In this document: piece by piece, positions 53,855 through 63,145 of the stretch | Numbering within the stretch: the first letter of the stretch is position 1 | How the letters are laid out: each line of letters starts with the position of its first letter | Assembly: GCF_036568125.1 (NCBI RefSeq) | Contig: NZ_DATCTF010000019.1 | Coordinates: 62,001-126,000, forward strand | DNA: 64,000 bases | Source: Magnetovibrio sp. | GTDB taxonomy: Bacteria > Pseudomonadota > Alphaproteobacteria > Rhodospirillales > Magnetovibrionaceae | Direction: 5' to 3' | Program-made: the position numbers and the translations under genes | Notes under the pieces: generated by a model | The model's input: the letters and a program-made list of their open reading frames with translations, nothing else | Told to the model about the DNA's origin: nothing | Database searches by the model: none

Positions 53855-54699
53855 CACTTCAACTCCAACGCCGCGATGAGACCGGCGTAACGCGACATCA
53901 TGGCCAAAAAGCGCAACCGATCGGGTCCGGCCACCGTGCCGGTCCACGCCAAGCCGTCTCCGGTGGCGACAAACCCCCACGACGTCAACGATTTGGATAA
54001 AGCTTCCTCGGCACGGACCAGTCGTAGCGTGCAGGCTTGCAACGCCGATGGGTCGACGGTGTCCTCGACGTGATCGTCAAGAACCACCTTGCCGCGATCC
54101 AGTTCGATCACGCGGTTGACCAGCGCAGCGACCTCGTCGATGCGGTGGCTGGACATCAGCATCACCGTACCGTCCAAACGCTCGGACAACAGATTGAAAA
54201 AGATCTTGCGCGATTCCGGGTCCAGGTTTGCGGCCGGTTCATCCATCACCAAGATGTCGCTGTCGCGCCCGAGCGCGATACCGATGAGCAGTTTCTGTTT
54301 TTGCCCGCCCGACAACTTGACGAACGGCTGGCGACGGATCACATCCATGTCCAGGCCCAGCTGTTCGGCGACGTGCTCCATCCGTTTGGGATCCGTGTTA
54401 CACACGCTGGCGGAAAAATTGATCAGCTCGCCGACCGGTATTTTCAACGGCGGCGGCAATTGCGGCACGAAGCCGATGCGCGCCAAAACGCCACGACGGT
54501 CTTGGCGTGGATCGATGCCATCGACCCTGACCTTGCCTTGACAGACATATTCACCCAGCAGACAGCGGATCAACGTGGTCTTGCCCGCGCCGTTGGATCC
54601 CACCAGCGCCACCCGATTGCCACGGCCCAACGACAAGGAAATGTCGTCGAGCACGGCGCGACGCTGAAAGGTTTTCGAAATCGCTTGAAATTCGATCAT
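53854..54699 (-). CDS. nosF: NosF-type ABC ATPase
   Basis: Energises the NosDFY copper/sulfur transport or maturation complex. The 281-aa product has Walker A GSNGAGKTTL, signature LSGGQKQKLL, Walker B ILVMDEPAANLD and the switch His in MSSHRIDEV. The start is the ATG at 54699; an extension to 54882 would run over nosH. It follows nosH by 23 bases. Confidence 0.93.
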   Translation of the reverse strand: MIEFQAISKTFQRRAVLDDISLSLGRGNRVALVGSNGAGKTTLIRCLLGEYVCQGKVRVDGIDPRQDRRGVLARIGFVPQLPPPLKIPVGELINFSASVCNTDPKRMEHVAEQLGLDMDVIRRQPFVKLSGGQKQKLLIGIALGRDSDILVMDEPAANLDPESRKIFFNLLSERLDGTVMLMSSHRIDEVAALVNRVIELDRGKVVLDDHVEDTVDPSALQACTLRLVRAEEALSKSLTSWGFVATGDGLAWTGTVAGPDRLRFLAMMSRYAGLIAALELK

Positions 54700-54722
54700 C
54701 TGCGGACGGTTCTTTTCTTCGC

Positions 54723-55697
54723 TTAGAGTAACTTGTTGAGGCCTTTGACATCGTACGTCAAAGAATCTGTCGGGCAGATGTCGACACACATACCGCAGCG
54801 CGTACAGTCGGCGCCGATGTCGCTGTTCACGGTCAGGGCAAAGCCTTTTTTGGTCACCTCCAACACATGGGGAACCAAACACACGGTCCGGCAGTCGCCT
54901 TCATGCAAACAATTTTCCAGATTGTAGGTCACATGAACCGGCGAGGTGATGCCGACCATGCCATAGGTCAAGCCGATTGGGCACATGTAACGGCACCAGG
55001 CGCGGCGGGTAACGAACACTTCAAACGCCAACAGCACCGCGACCCAAATCAGCGCCAGACCGGGACCGTAAATCATCGCGCGGGACAAAATACCCACCGG
55101 CGAGATGGCCTCGAACACCGTATAACCAGTGGCGAACGCCAACCCGGCAAATATGACGTACAGCACCGTGCGCACGCCGCGATGCATGGGCAGATCGCGC
55201 ACCAGCTTCATGTCGGCAAGACGCAGGTGGATTTTTTCCGCCAGTTCCGACAACAGATGATACGGGCACACCCACGAACAGAACGTGCGCCCCCCCAACA
55301 ACCACCACAACAGCAACACCGTCGCCGTGCCGATCACCAGATTGATGAGGATTTCCTTGAACGCCAGCATCACCTGGATCGAGGCGTTGAGATCGGCGAA
55401 ATGAAAGCCGATCACGCGCGACGCGGACAACGATCCTTCGATCAACTGCACGTCCCACGAAAACGAAATCACGAACAGTGCGTTGACGATCAAGATCGAC
55501 GCCCAGCGGCGGTTGCGCCATTTGTGCGACGGATGCAGATCGCGCTCGGCCTTGATGGCGGCGACGCGTTCTTTCTTACCTTCCGTGCCGCGCTTGCTTT
55601 CGTGCATGGCGCGCGCATCATCGGAATAGGCGCTGTCATCGGGTTTGTTGCCGGGGGTGCGGCCGAACATTTCGGCGATGGAGCTCAACATAGACAT
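54723..55697 (-). CDS. nosH: NosH/NapH-type membrane ferredoxin (quinol dehydrogenase component)
   Basis: Membrane iron-sulfur protein of the electron path to NosZ. The 324-aa product has four membrane helices (about residues 70-230), CSWVCP and CRYMCP motifs between them, and a C-terminal pair of 4Fe-4S sites (CLHEGDCRTVC and CTRCGMCVDICP). It oxidises menaquinol in related systems. Its ATG overlaps the nosG stop. NosR is absent, as expected for this cluster type. Confidence 0.9.
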   Translation of the reverse strand: MSMLSSIAEMFGRTPGNKPDDSAYSDDARAMHESKRGTEGKKERVAAIKAERDLHPSHKWRNRRWASILIVNALFVISFSWDVQLIEGSLSASRVIGFHFADLNASIQVMLAFKEILINLVIGTATVLLLWWLLGGRTFCSWVCPYHLLSELAEKIHLRLADMKLVRDLPMHRGVRTVLYVIFAGLAFATGYTVFEAISPVGILSRAMIYGPGLALIWVAVLLAFEVFVTRRAWCRYMCPIGLTYGMVGITSPVHVTYNLENCLHEGDCRTVCLVPHVLEVTKKGFALTVNSDIGADCTRCGMCVDICPTDSLTYDVKGLNKLL

Positions 55698-56461
55698 CAG
55701 CCGTCCTCCCAACGCTTGCGAATATCGACGACGATCGCGGGCGGATCGACCGGGCAAATCATTTCACACATGCCACAACCGACGCACTTGTCGAACACCA
55801 CCGGGGTGCCGCGCAGGTCAGAGGGATCGAAGTTGACGCGCTCCAACGTGATCGCGCCTTCGATCGGACATTCGCGCACACACAGGTCGCACAGCTCCAA
55901 ATCATATGGATGGTCGGCGATGCGTATCGGCGTCCAGCGGTCCACTTCCATGTAACGATGCATGCCGGGGAAATCATCGCCGCGCGCGGTGCCTTTGACG
56001 CCCTTGCCCAGACGCGCTAGGCACGCCTTGGGGCGCGATAGCCGCGCCACGCCCATGCGCACTTGCTCTTTCACATCGACGTTGTGCGACAACGCCCCGG
56101 TGGGACACGCCAACACGCATTGCACCGCGTCGCAGGAAAAGTCGCATGCTTGGCTGCGCGCATCGATGTAGGGCACGCCGACGCCAAAGCCCTCATCGAG
56201 ATCGCCCAGTTTAATGGCCTCGACTGGACAGACCTGAACGCACTGTCCGCACTTGATGCAGGCGGCGAGGAATTTGTCTTCCTCCAACGCGCCGGGCGGT
56301 CGCAAACGGTCCATCCAATGTTTGACCACCGGGAAAAACCCCAGCAGCGCCGCACCGACGACACCGGCCCCTGCACCGATGGAGCGCAAGATACGGCGGC
56401 GTTCACGGAGCTGACGCACCGTGACCGGCTTCTTCTTCGGTTTTGAATTGGCGTCGGACAT
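55697..56461 (-). CDS. nosG: NosG/NapG-type periplasmic ferredoxin
   Basis: Accepts electrons from the NosH quinol dehydrogenase on the periplasmic side. The 254-aa product has a Tat-like N-terminus (RERRRILRSIGAGAG with a helix after it) and four iron-sulfur motifs, CIKCGQCVQVCP, CDFSCDAVQC, CDLCVRECP and CVGCGMCEMICP. It overlaps nosH and follows nosD by 16 bases. NosG and NosH together replace NosR-type electron input. Confidence 0.92.
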   Translation of the reverse strand: MSDANSKPKKKPVTVRQLRERRRILRSIGAGAGVVGAALLGFFPVVKHWMDRLRPPGALEEDKFLAACIKCGQCVQVCPVEAIKLGDLDEGFGVGVPYIDARSQACDFSCDAVQCVLACPTGALSHNVDVKEQVRMGVARLSRPKACLARLGKGVKGTARGDDFPGMHRYMEVDRWTPIRIADHPYDLELCDLCVRECPIEGAITLERVNFDPSDLRGTPVVFDKCVGCGMCEMICPVDPPAIVVDIRKRWEDG

Positions 56462-56477
56462 TGTTCGTCTCTGATTG

Positions 56478-57839
56478 TTACTGGTTCATGTACTTGGGCA
56501 CCCGAGTGGACAGGCCAAACGGATCGTATTTGATTTTGCTTTCGCTGTCGGGGTCGTTGTTCTCACCCTTTATTTCGGCGGCACGAGCCACCTTGACATC
56601 GGGGGTCATCTTCGGTCGCGGATCTTTCAACAGCACGATCGGTTCGGAAAACGGTGCCAAACGTTCTAGAAAATCGAGCATCGACAACACCGCCGAACCC
56701 TTGAAGAACGAAGCCGCCGGAACGTCCATCCACAACCGGTCGGCATAGACGCGCATCTCATGCACGCTGTCGCCGATGCCGTCGCGGTTGCGGTCGAAAC
56801 CTTGGTAGTCATCCCAGTAGTTTCCGTCCCAGGCGTTGCGCTGGGCGCTGGCGCCCGCGTTCACCGAGACCTGCACGAAGTTGGATTCGAAACGATTGTC
56901 TTCCAATACGTTTCCGGTCCAATCGTTGTGAAACAGAATGCCGATGGAATTGAACGCGAGATAATTGCGGCGAATGCGGTTGGTGGTGTCGGGCTGGTAG
57001 GGCGAGACGTCCATATAGATGCCGGTGGCGCAATAGACGATGGTGTTGTCTTCCAACGTGACATCGCTGCTTTCCTTCATGCCGATGCCCATGCCCGTAG
57101 CGCCGAGACCGTGGGAAATGCGGTTTCCGCGCATTTCGACGCCGTCGCTGTACATCAGGAACGTTCCCACCGAATTCCCCTGGAAACGATTGTCCTTAAC
57201 CAGATTGTACTGCGCATACATGAAGTGCAGACCGTAGCGTCCGCCGCTGATGGCGTTGGACGCGATGACGTTGTCGCGCGAATACCACACCACCATGTCG
57301 CGGGCGTCGGTGATGGTGTTGTCTTCGATGCGATTTTTGTTGCTGTACCACAAACGAATGCCGTCACCACGCACGCCCAAGTCGAATTTTTTCGAACCGA
57401 TGCGATTGCGGGTCACGATGTTGTTGTCGGACTTTTGAATGTCGATGCCGAACAAATTGTCGGTGATGACGTTATCCTTGATGACGTTATAACTGCCGCG
57501 CACCTGAATGCCGGCATCCAGGTCGTTGTGGGATTCACCGGTGTTTCGCAGATGCAGGCCGCGAATGGTTGCGCCATCGGCCTGTAAGACGATGACGCTT
57601 CCAACGCCACCGCTATCGATGGTGACTTGCCCCGCGCCGTCGAGCGTAATCGCCTTGTCAATCAAGAGCGGGCCGGCGTACAGCCCCGGGTCCGGGGTGA
57701 TGACGTCGCCGGGCTTGGCGGCGTCAATCAGCGGCTGCAGCGACGCCATCGCCGCCGCCCAAGCCGACCCCGGCACGGCGCATATCAGCCCTGCCACAAC
57801 CGTGATCATTTTCGTTAGACAGCGATACGGGTTGCCCAT
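56478..57839 (-). CDS. nosD: NosD periplasmic copper-site maturation protein
   Basis: Right-handed beta-helix protein required for the CuZ centre of NosZ. The 453-aa product has a signal peptide (about 1-29) and a long series of parallel beta-helix coils (NTI and DNVI turns, for example NVITDNLFGIDIQKSDNNIV). A conserved GWD-type WDGNYWDDYQGFDRNRDG ends the helix near residue 345. It is transcribed with nosB upstream and nosG downstream. Confidence 0.92.
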   Translation of the reverse strand: MGNPYRCLTKMITVVAGLICAVPGSAWAAAMASLQPLIDAAKPGDVITPDPGLYAGPLLIDKAITLDGAGQVTIDSGGVGSVIVLQADGATIRGLHLRNTGESHNDLDAGIQVRGSYNVIKDNVITDNLFGIDIQKSDNNIVTRNRIGSKKFDLGVRGDGIRLWYSNKNRIEDNTITDARDMVVWYSRDNVIASNAISGGRYGLHFMYAQYNLVKDNRFQGNSVGTFLMYSDGVEMRGNRISHGLGATGMGIGMKESSDVTLEDNTIVYCATGIYMDVSPYQPDTTNRIRRNYLAFNSIGILFHNDWTGNVLEDNRFESNFVQVSVNAGASAQRNAWDGNYWDDYQGFDRNRDGIGDSVHEMRVYADRLWMDVPAASFFKGSAVLSMLDFLERLAPFSEPIVLLKDPRPKMTPDVKVARAAEIKGENNDPDSESKIKYDPFGLSTRVPKYMNQ

Positions 57840-57857
57840 GACCGCATCCTCGACAGC

Positions 57858-58865
57858 TTAGCTGTCGTCCCCCGTCTCGATCATGTGCTTGCGCCTCAGC
57901 AACGCTGCGAACGCCAACGCCACCGACGACGCCACCAACAACCCATAACCGTAGTGAGGATACGAATAGGTCGCAAACTGCGCCACCTTGCCTTGCCCCA
58001 ACACGGTGGGCATGAAAGGTTTCAAGGTGAACGCGCCCATTTCGTTGAGGCTATGGCCGAACCACCACAGCCAACCTGCGTAATCGACGATGAAAAACAC
58101 CGGCAGCAAGATCGGCACCAATATCGTCAGCCAGTAGATCGGCTTCCACCGCCCCACGCCGACGATCAGCAGCAACATGGCGGCCATGAGCACACCGTAA
58201 GAGATATGCGCCGCCAATGTCATGGTCTTGACGTTGGTATCGATGATGTCTTGTTGACGGAAGTATCGGCCCAGGGCTTCGTTGTAGCCTTCCTGCAGCA
58301 TTTCGATGCCGGACCACGCCTCATATTCGTCGGGATCGAGATCCATGGTCGTGACCACGTCGGTAACGTAATTCGGCGACAAATACTGATGCCCGCCCGG
58401 AGTATAGAGGGAGACCGTCATCCAGCCGCCAATAGCCACACAGCCGACGGTCGTGACGATGGTTCGCGCTCGCCGTCCCGGCACCACGAAAATGACGATC
58501 ATCAACCCCAACAGAGTAAACACGAACGGCGACAACACTCGTTCGACCGGACCGCCCGCGGCGATGGGATACATGCCGACATAGTGGTTGATGGCATCCA
58601 TTTCGTGTTTGCAGTTGAGCGCTTCGTCTTCTTGCTTTTCGGCAACGTCGACTTTTTTGCAGCCGTTGAATACGCCGTCCATGTGGAAGTGGATACGAAT
58701 GCCCTGGGGAAAAGCGACTTCGGGATACTGCGGCGCTTTCAAGGACACCCACCACGTCGGCGAGACATATGCGAACGCCAACATGACGAGCGCAGCGAAG
58801 GCCAAAGCGCGCACGACCAACATGCGGCCAGATGAGGTTGAACTGGAGCTATTTTGATCGGTCAT
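57858..58865 (-). CDS. nosB: NosB-type membrane protein
   Basis: Integral membrane protein found in clade II nos clusters, of uncertain function, probably in electron transfer or assembly. The 335-aa product from the ATG at 58865 has about six helices (residues 20-40, 145-190 and four between 230 and 325), and a periplasmic loop with HFHMDGVFNGCKKVD and a second Cys, plus LNCKHEMDAINHYVGMYPI. It lies between the cytochrome genes and nosD, with a 165-base leader that holds a GCCCTG/CAGGGC hairpin. Confidence 0.8.
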   Translation of the reverse strand: MTDQNSSSSTSSGRMLVVRALAFAALVMLAFAYVSPTWWVSLKAPQYPEVAFPQGIRIHFHMDGVFNGCKKVDVAEKQEDEALNCKHEMDAINHYVGMYPIAAGGPVERVLSPFVFTLLGLMIVIFVVPGRRARTIVTTVGCVAIGGWMTVSLYTPGGHQYLSPNYVTDVVTTMDLDPDEYEAWSGIEMLQEGYNEALGRYFRQQDIIDTNVKTMTLAAHISYGVLMAAMLLLIVGVGRWKPIYWLTILVPILLPVFFIVDYAGWLWWFGHSLNEMGAFTLKPFMPTVLGQGKVAQFATYSYPHYGYGLLVASSVALAFAALLRRKHMIETGDDS

Positions 58866-59030
58866 GTGTTTGGTGTCCTCAATGCCTGCCCTGTTTTCAG
58901 GGCTTCGTATGCGGGGAGCTTTATTATGGCATGCCTTTCCCCGGAAAGGGAAAGGGGACCGAAGCGGAGGAACGGGGTCGCCCACCAACCCACGCTTCGG
59001 CCCGTACTTTCGAGATCAATCTTCAGCGGA
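58866..59030 (-). other. Leader between cytochrome and nosB with hairpin
   Basis: 165 bases with a perfect 6-bp hairpin GCCCTG-TTTT-CAGGGC (58888-58903) and a purine-rich segment (58938-58962). Possibly an mRNA processing or attenuation point between the cytochrome and nosB-D parts of the operon. Confidence 0.35.
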
Positions 59031-59750
59031 TCACTTGAAGTCCGGGTTTTCCCAACCGGGCGTACCGACTTTGTCCGCAGGCGGCTTCTGACGCGACACG
59101 AAATCCATCACGGCGACCATATCTTTGTCGGAGAAGCCTTGAATCTGCTTGATCATGTCAGGGTTGGCGTTGCGGCGCTTGCCATCACGGATCCATTCAA
59201 ACTGGCGCAGCAGATAATTGTAGTGCTGGCCTTGGATGCGCGGATAGTATTTTTCCGGCATGCCTTCGCCGTTCTCACCGTGACAGCGCACGCAGTTGTC
59301 TTTGTACAACTGTTCGCCCAACGCCAAATCGGTGCCCGGCCCGACGCCCGGTTCCGGGTTCATCGGCAAGGTCGCGATGTATTCGGCGACGTCGGCGATC
59401 GACTGCGGGCCACCGATGGATTCGGGCAACGCGAACGGATACATGGTCGGGTTGTCGCGGTTCAGCGCGCGAATGTCGGCCAATTGCTTGATGATCACTT
59501 TACGGTGCTGGCCGGCCAACTGCGGGAAGGTGCCGTCGGTCTGACCCCAGCCTTCGTAGAGGTGACACGCTGCACAGACTTCATAGACCTCGATACCATT
59601 TTCGACATTCGGCTCCAGATGCAACGCTTCATCCTGCTCGCCACCGCCTTGGTTCCAGGTGGTCGGTTGCTGAGCAACCGTCGGACCGGCCATCAACACA
59701 GTGGCGGCTACGGTTGCGACAAGTGCGGTCATTTTAAATTGCATAGTCAT
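59031..59750 (-). CDS. nosC2: Dihaem cytochrome c (nosC-type)
   Basis: Periplasmic electron carrier for N2O reduction. The 239-aa product from ATG 59750 (GGAG upstream; ATG 59744 is an alternative) has a signal peptide (about 1-25) and two haem motifs, CAACH and CVRCH, each followed by a Met ligand region, like cytochrome c4. Clade II NosC proteins in Wolinella have one haem; the two haems here are a variation. It is second after nosZ. Confidence 0.85.
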   Translation of the reverse strand: MTMQFKMTALVATVAATVLMAGPTVAQQPTTWNQGGGEQDEALHLEPNVENGIEVYEVCAACHLYEGWGQTDGTFPQLAGQHRKVIIKQLADIRALNRDNPTMYPFALPESIGGPQSIADVAEYIATLPMNPEPGVGPGTDLALGEQLYKDNCVRCHGENGEGMPEKYYPRIQGQHYNYLLRQFEWIRDGKRRNANPDMIKQIQGFSDKDMVAVMDFVSRQKPPADKVGTPGWENPDFK

Positions 59751-59791
59751 TCTCATCTCCATCAATGCCTTTGGCGTGATGTTCGTTTAGA

Positions 59792-59801
59792 GGGGGGGGG
59801 G
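59792..59801 (-). repeat. G10 homopolymer between the cytochrome genes
   Basis: Ten G in a row in the 54-base gap between the two cytochrome genes, read as C10 in the leftward transcript. It lies 42 bases upstream of the ribosome-binding sequence of the downstream gene, so a length change could alter spacing only of leader, not of frame. Confidence 0.7.
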
Positions 59802-59804
59802 TAT

Positions 59805-60497
59805 TTAATTTCCTGCGTTGCGATCAACCTGGGACAGGTAATCCGCCAGGGTCGCAAACTGCTCATCGGTCATGTTTTTCACGATGCCGTACATGCCCGC
59901 GCTTTTCGGCGTTTGACGCGCCTTACTCTTGATGTCTTGCATCTGGATGAACAGATAGTCGCGCTTTTGCCCGGCGACGTAGGGGTTGCCCTTAAGGGGT
60001 TTTTTGCCCTCGGCACCATGGCAGGCTTTGCATTTCGAATTGAACAATTTTTTACCGGCCTCGACGCTCGCGGGATCCAGCGGAGTCTTCGGTTCTTGCA
60101 GGTCGGCCGGCGGTTGCTTGGCGAGCCACGCGGCGACCTGTTGGATTTCCTCTTTGGAAATACGCGGCTTGTTGTCGCTGGGGCTGATCAAAGCGCCTTG
60201 CATGCCCTGCGCGCGCGGATTGCCGGTCGCATCATGGCTGCCCAGTCGCTTGCCTGAAATGATGTAGTTGATCTGGTTGACCATATACTTCTCATCCTGA
60301 CCCGCGATGTTCGGGTAGTTCAGCATCGCCTTGCGGCCATCCTTGCCATGACAGGCCATGCAGGTCTTGGTCATGTAGATCTTCTTGCCGGGATCGCGCT
60401 TGGGCTTTTCTTCGGCGTTGGCCGTGAAGCTGGCCGCGGATACCGACATCAAAACGCCGGTGAGAACTGCGAAGCGTGTGAGGATGCTCTTGTTCAT
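59805..60497 (-). CDS. nosC1: Dihaem cytochrome c (nosC-type)
   Basis: The 230-aa product has a signal peptide (1-28) and two haem motifs, CMACH and CKACH, in two class I domains (about residues 35-130 and 140-225), a c4-like layout. It is the gene directly after nosZ, 89 bases apart, and is presumably the main donor or shuttle to the CuA site. All three cytochromes of the operon are dihaem. Confidence 0.85.
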   Translation of the reverse strand: MNKSILTRFAVLTGVLMSVSAASFTANAEEKPKRDPGKKIYMTKTCMACHGKDGRKAMLNYPNIAGQDEKYMVNQINYIISGKRLGSHDATGNPRAQGMQGALISPSDNKPRISKEEIQQVAAWLAKQPPADLQEPKTPLDPASVEAGKKLFNSKCKACHGAEGKKPLKGNPYVAGQKRDYLFIQMQDIKSKARQTPKSAGMYGIVKNMTDEQFATLADYLSQVDRNAGN

Positions 60498-60586
60498 TCT
60501 TGGTCTCCAGTTTTTTGTAAACGATGGGGGAGCCTGAATAGGCGGGCTCCCCCTCGCTTATGCCTTAGGTGCAAGGCTTGCGGTCG

Positions 60587-62884
60587 TTACTTCTTGACCT
60601 CAACTGCACCATGCTGGTCGAGATAGGTCTTGGCGCGCAGACCGATGTCGGCTGCCTTAACCTGATACTGCCACCACTGGCCAGCCCACAGCGTCGCATT
60701 TTGCCAATCTCCCTTGGCGGCAAAATCTTCAGCTTTTTTGCGGGTGTCAGCAGCGAAGCCCAGCTGTTCGGTGGCGTCTTCGACCAACGAAACCACAGGC
60801 GGGAAGTCCTGATAGTTCCGTGCGACGATGTAGCCCACGACACTGTCGATTACGCCTTGCGTTTCAAGATTGGTCTTGTGCTGCTTTTCGTAATCGGCCT
60901 GGGTGTAAACGGTGCCTTCGGCGCCCTTGGTCGCCACTTCCTTGTAGCCCTTAGGCTGAACCAGGAGGTAGCCCTGCATTTCCAAGTGCAGTGCCGAGCA
61001 GAACTCGGTGCAATAGTACGGGAACACACCGGGTTTATCGGCATTGATCGTCACGGAAGCGGTTTTACCCGGTTCCAAGGACAAGTTGGCGTTGGTGCCG
61101 CTGATGGCGAACCCGTGGGTTTGGTCTTCAGCGCGTTCCAAGTTGGTCATGATGAACGTGACCTCGTCGCCTTCTTGAACTTCGACGATTTCAGGCGTGA
61201 TGTGCGAACGGATGGTGGTGCCGTACACGGTGACTTTGTTGCCATCGCGAACGACGCTTTCTTTACCCGGACGGGTGCGGCCTTCGTGACGCTCATCGGT
61301 ACGGGTGTTCCAACCGCTCTTGTAACGGATGATCGGTTTCAGCTTGTCAGCCGAAATCGCAACCGCGTAGTGCGGCTCGCCCAACGGCAGCGGCATGTCG
61401 TACAGCAGTTCCATCTTGTCACCGCTGATGTCGATCAACTGGTGGTTCTGCGGGTGCAGAGGACCGACCGGGTTGAAACGGTCAATCGCCAGCTTGTTCA
61501 AGGAGACCAAGTATTTACCTTGCGGCGTAACCGAGTCGCCTTCCATCGTCATCAAGTGGCCGATGTTGTAGTGGATGGAAATTTTGTCGAGCACTTTACC
61601 TTCACAGTAGTCCCACTTGGTGACCTGGCTGTCCACGTAGATGGAGGTGTAGACCGTGCAGGGCTTGGAATCGTACTGGGTGTGAAGCGGGCCCAAGCCG
61701 ACTTGGACCTGGGTGTGCAAAGATTTCTTCAGATCGAGAATGGGGATGCCATAAGGGTCTGTGCCCATGAAATCCTTGTTCTTGATCAGGCCCATCATCT
61801 TGTCGAAGCTGTAGACGTAGGTGTGGCTGTCCAGCTTACCGGAAACGATGACGAACTTACCGTCCGGGCTGACGTCGGCGCCGTGCGGGCTTTTCGGTTC
61901 CGGAACCAAGAACAGCATGCCTTCCTTGACGGCGGTGTCCATGGTGATCACCGGGTGGCCGTTGATCATCTTGGTCTTACCGGCCTTGAACAGCTCTTCG
62001 CCCTTCTTCCAGTTGACCATGTGCAGGAAGTCGGTGTCTTTCTGCGAGCAACCGGCTTCGAACGGCGGACGACCTTTTTCGATGCCACCGACATAGCGTT
62101 CGGAACAGAACGAGTTGGTGAACGACCAGCCGTCAGACGGGCCTTTGCCGAAGTCCGACAAATCCTGGCTGTAAGGCGGCAGTTCGACCGAGAAGGACTG
62201 GGTCGGATCAATGCGGCCTTTTTCGCGGTTGAACTTCCAGTAGGTGACGGCGCCACGATACCGCTCGTTGAATTGATCCAACGGCACGTATTCGTCTTCC
62301 AGCGGAGCCGGATATTGCGCGGCTTCGATCACGTAATCGGTGTTCGGCGTGACGAATGCGCCGCCGTGTTCGGATTTCATGATCGGGTTGACGACGATCT
62401 GCTTGGTTTCAAAATCGTGCAGGTCGATCACAGCCATACGCGGGTTGTTCTTGTCGTTGATGAACAGGTAGCGTCCATCGTACTCACCGTTGGTTTCCGA
62501 AATGGCCGGATGGTGGGTATCGCCGAACAAGATATCCTTGCCGTTGACGCGGCCTTGGTCGAGAACGGCTTTCGATTCGTTGTCGAAGCCATAACCCTGC
62601 CAGGGTTCCGGCGTGAACACGCCGATGTATTTCAAAATCCGCATGGACGGAATGCCATAAACGATCACTTGACCGCTCTGCCCACCGGAACTGAAGGCGA
62701 TGAATTCATCGCGCTTGCCCGTCGGCACATAGGTTTTCGCCGCGGCCAAAACATCCTTTTCGGTCAACCCGCGCCGTTTCATAACGGTATCCAGGTTTTC
62801 CGCCGACCAGGATGCCGACGCGGTAACCAGACCCACACTAACGGCGCTAAACGCCATCAGGGCCCGTTTGCCAAATTGTTGCAT
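60587..62884 (-). CDS. nosZ: Nitrous-oxide reductase, Sec-exported clade II type
   Basis: Reduces N2O to N2 in the periplasm with a CuZ and a CuA site. The 765-aa product begins with a Sec-type signal (GKRALMAFSAVSVGLVTASA), without the twin-arginine motif of clade I. DTHHPAISETNG, HMDTAVK-type histidines and the beta-propeller give CuZ. The CuA ligands appear in YYCTEFCSALHLEMQGY (about residues 622-637). There is no fused cytochrome domain as in Wolinella. First gene of an eleven-gene operon, with an FNR-type box 127 bases upstream. Confidence 0.95.
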   Translation of the reverse strand: MQQFGKRALMAFSAVSVGLVTASASWSAENLDTVMKRRGLTEKDVLAAAKTYVPTGKRDEFIAFSSGGQSGQVIVYGIPSMRILKYIGVFTPEPWQGYGFDNESKAVLDQGRVNGKDILFGDTHHPAISETNGEYDGRYLFINDKNNPRMAVIDLHDFETKQIVVNPIMKSEHGGAFVTPNTDYVIEAAQYPAPLEDEYVPLDQFNERYRGAVTYWKFNREKGRIDPTQSFSVELPPYSQDLSDFGKGPSDGWSFTNSFCSERYVGGIEKGRPPFEAGCSQKDTDFLHMVNWKKGEELFKAGKTKMINGHPVITMDTAVKEGMLFLVPEPKSPHGADVSPDGKFVIVSGKLDSHTYVYSFDKMMGLIKNKDFMGTDPYGIPILDLKKSLHTQVQVGLGPLHTQYDSKPCTVYTSIYVDSQVTKWDYCEGKVLDKISIHYNIGHLMTMEGDSVTPQGKYLVSLNKLAIDRFNPVGPLHPQNHQLIDISGDKMELLYDMPLPLGEPHYAVAISADKLKPIIRYKSGWNTRTDERHEGRTRPGKESVVRDGNKVTVYGTTIRSHITPEIVEVQEGDEVTFIMTNLERAEDQTHGFAISGTNANLSLEPGKTASVTINADKPGVFPYYCTEFCSALHLEMQGYLLVQPKGYKEVATKGAEGTVYTQADYEKQHKTNLETQGVIDSVVGYIVARNYQDFPPVVSLVEDATEQLGFAADTRKKAEDFAAKGDWQNATLWAGQWWQYQVKAADIGLRAKTYLDQHGAVEVKK

Positions 62885-63010
62885 AGGATTATTCCTCCCT
62901 CGGGCTGCATTAAGGACTAAAACAAACCGCAGTATCCCCGAGCCGCTGCGGTTTTAGGACGTAGTGTATTTGGACGTGTAGCAGTCTATGCTAATGTACA
63001 TGACAGGGGT

Positions 63011-63024
63011 TTGACGACGGTCAA
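63011..63024. promoter_or_regulatory. FNR/CRP-family box for nosZ
   Basis: TTGAC-GACG-GTCAA, a perfect inverted repeat with the 4-base spacing of FNR, FnrN and NnrR/Dnr sites. It is between nosZ (start 62884) and the divergent SCO gene (start 63146). On the nosZ side TAGACT lies about 30 bases from its centre, suiting a class II activation site. Oxygen or NO response is inferred. Confidence 0.75.
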
Positions 63025-63145
63025 GTCGCCTACCCTTTCAGAACGTCATTATAGACGCTAAGCGTCTGAGTTTCGATGAAATTCCTAAACTGCGCACAGG
63101 CCACGATCACCGGACGCCACCATAACAAGAACAAGGTAACAGCTT

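Noticed and set aside
60569-62920. A 783-codon rightward open frame
   Set aside because: Antisense to nosZ, which has clear copper-site motifs and a signal peptide on the minus strand.
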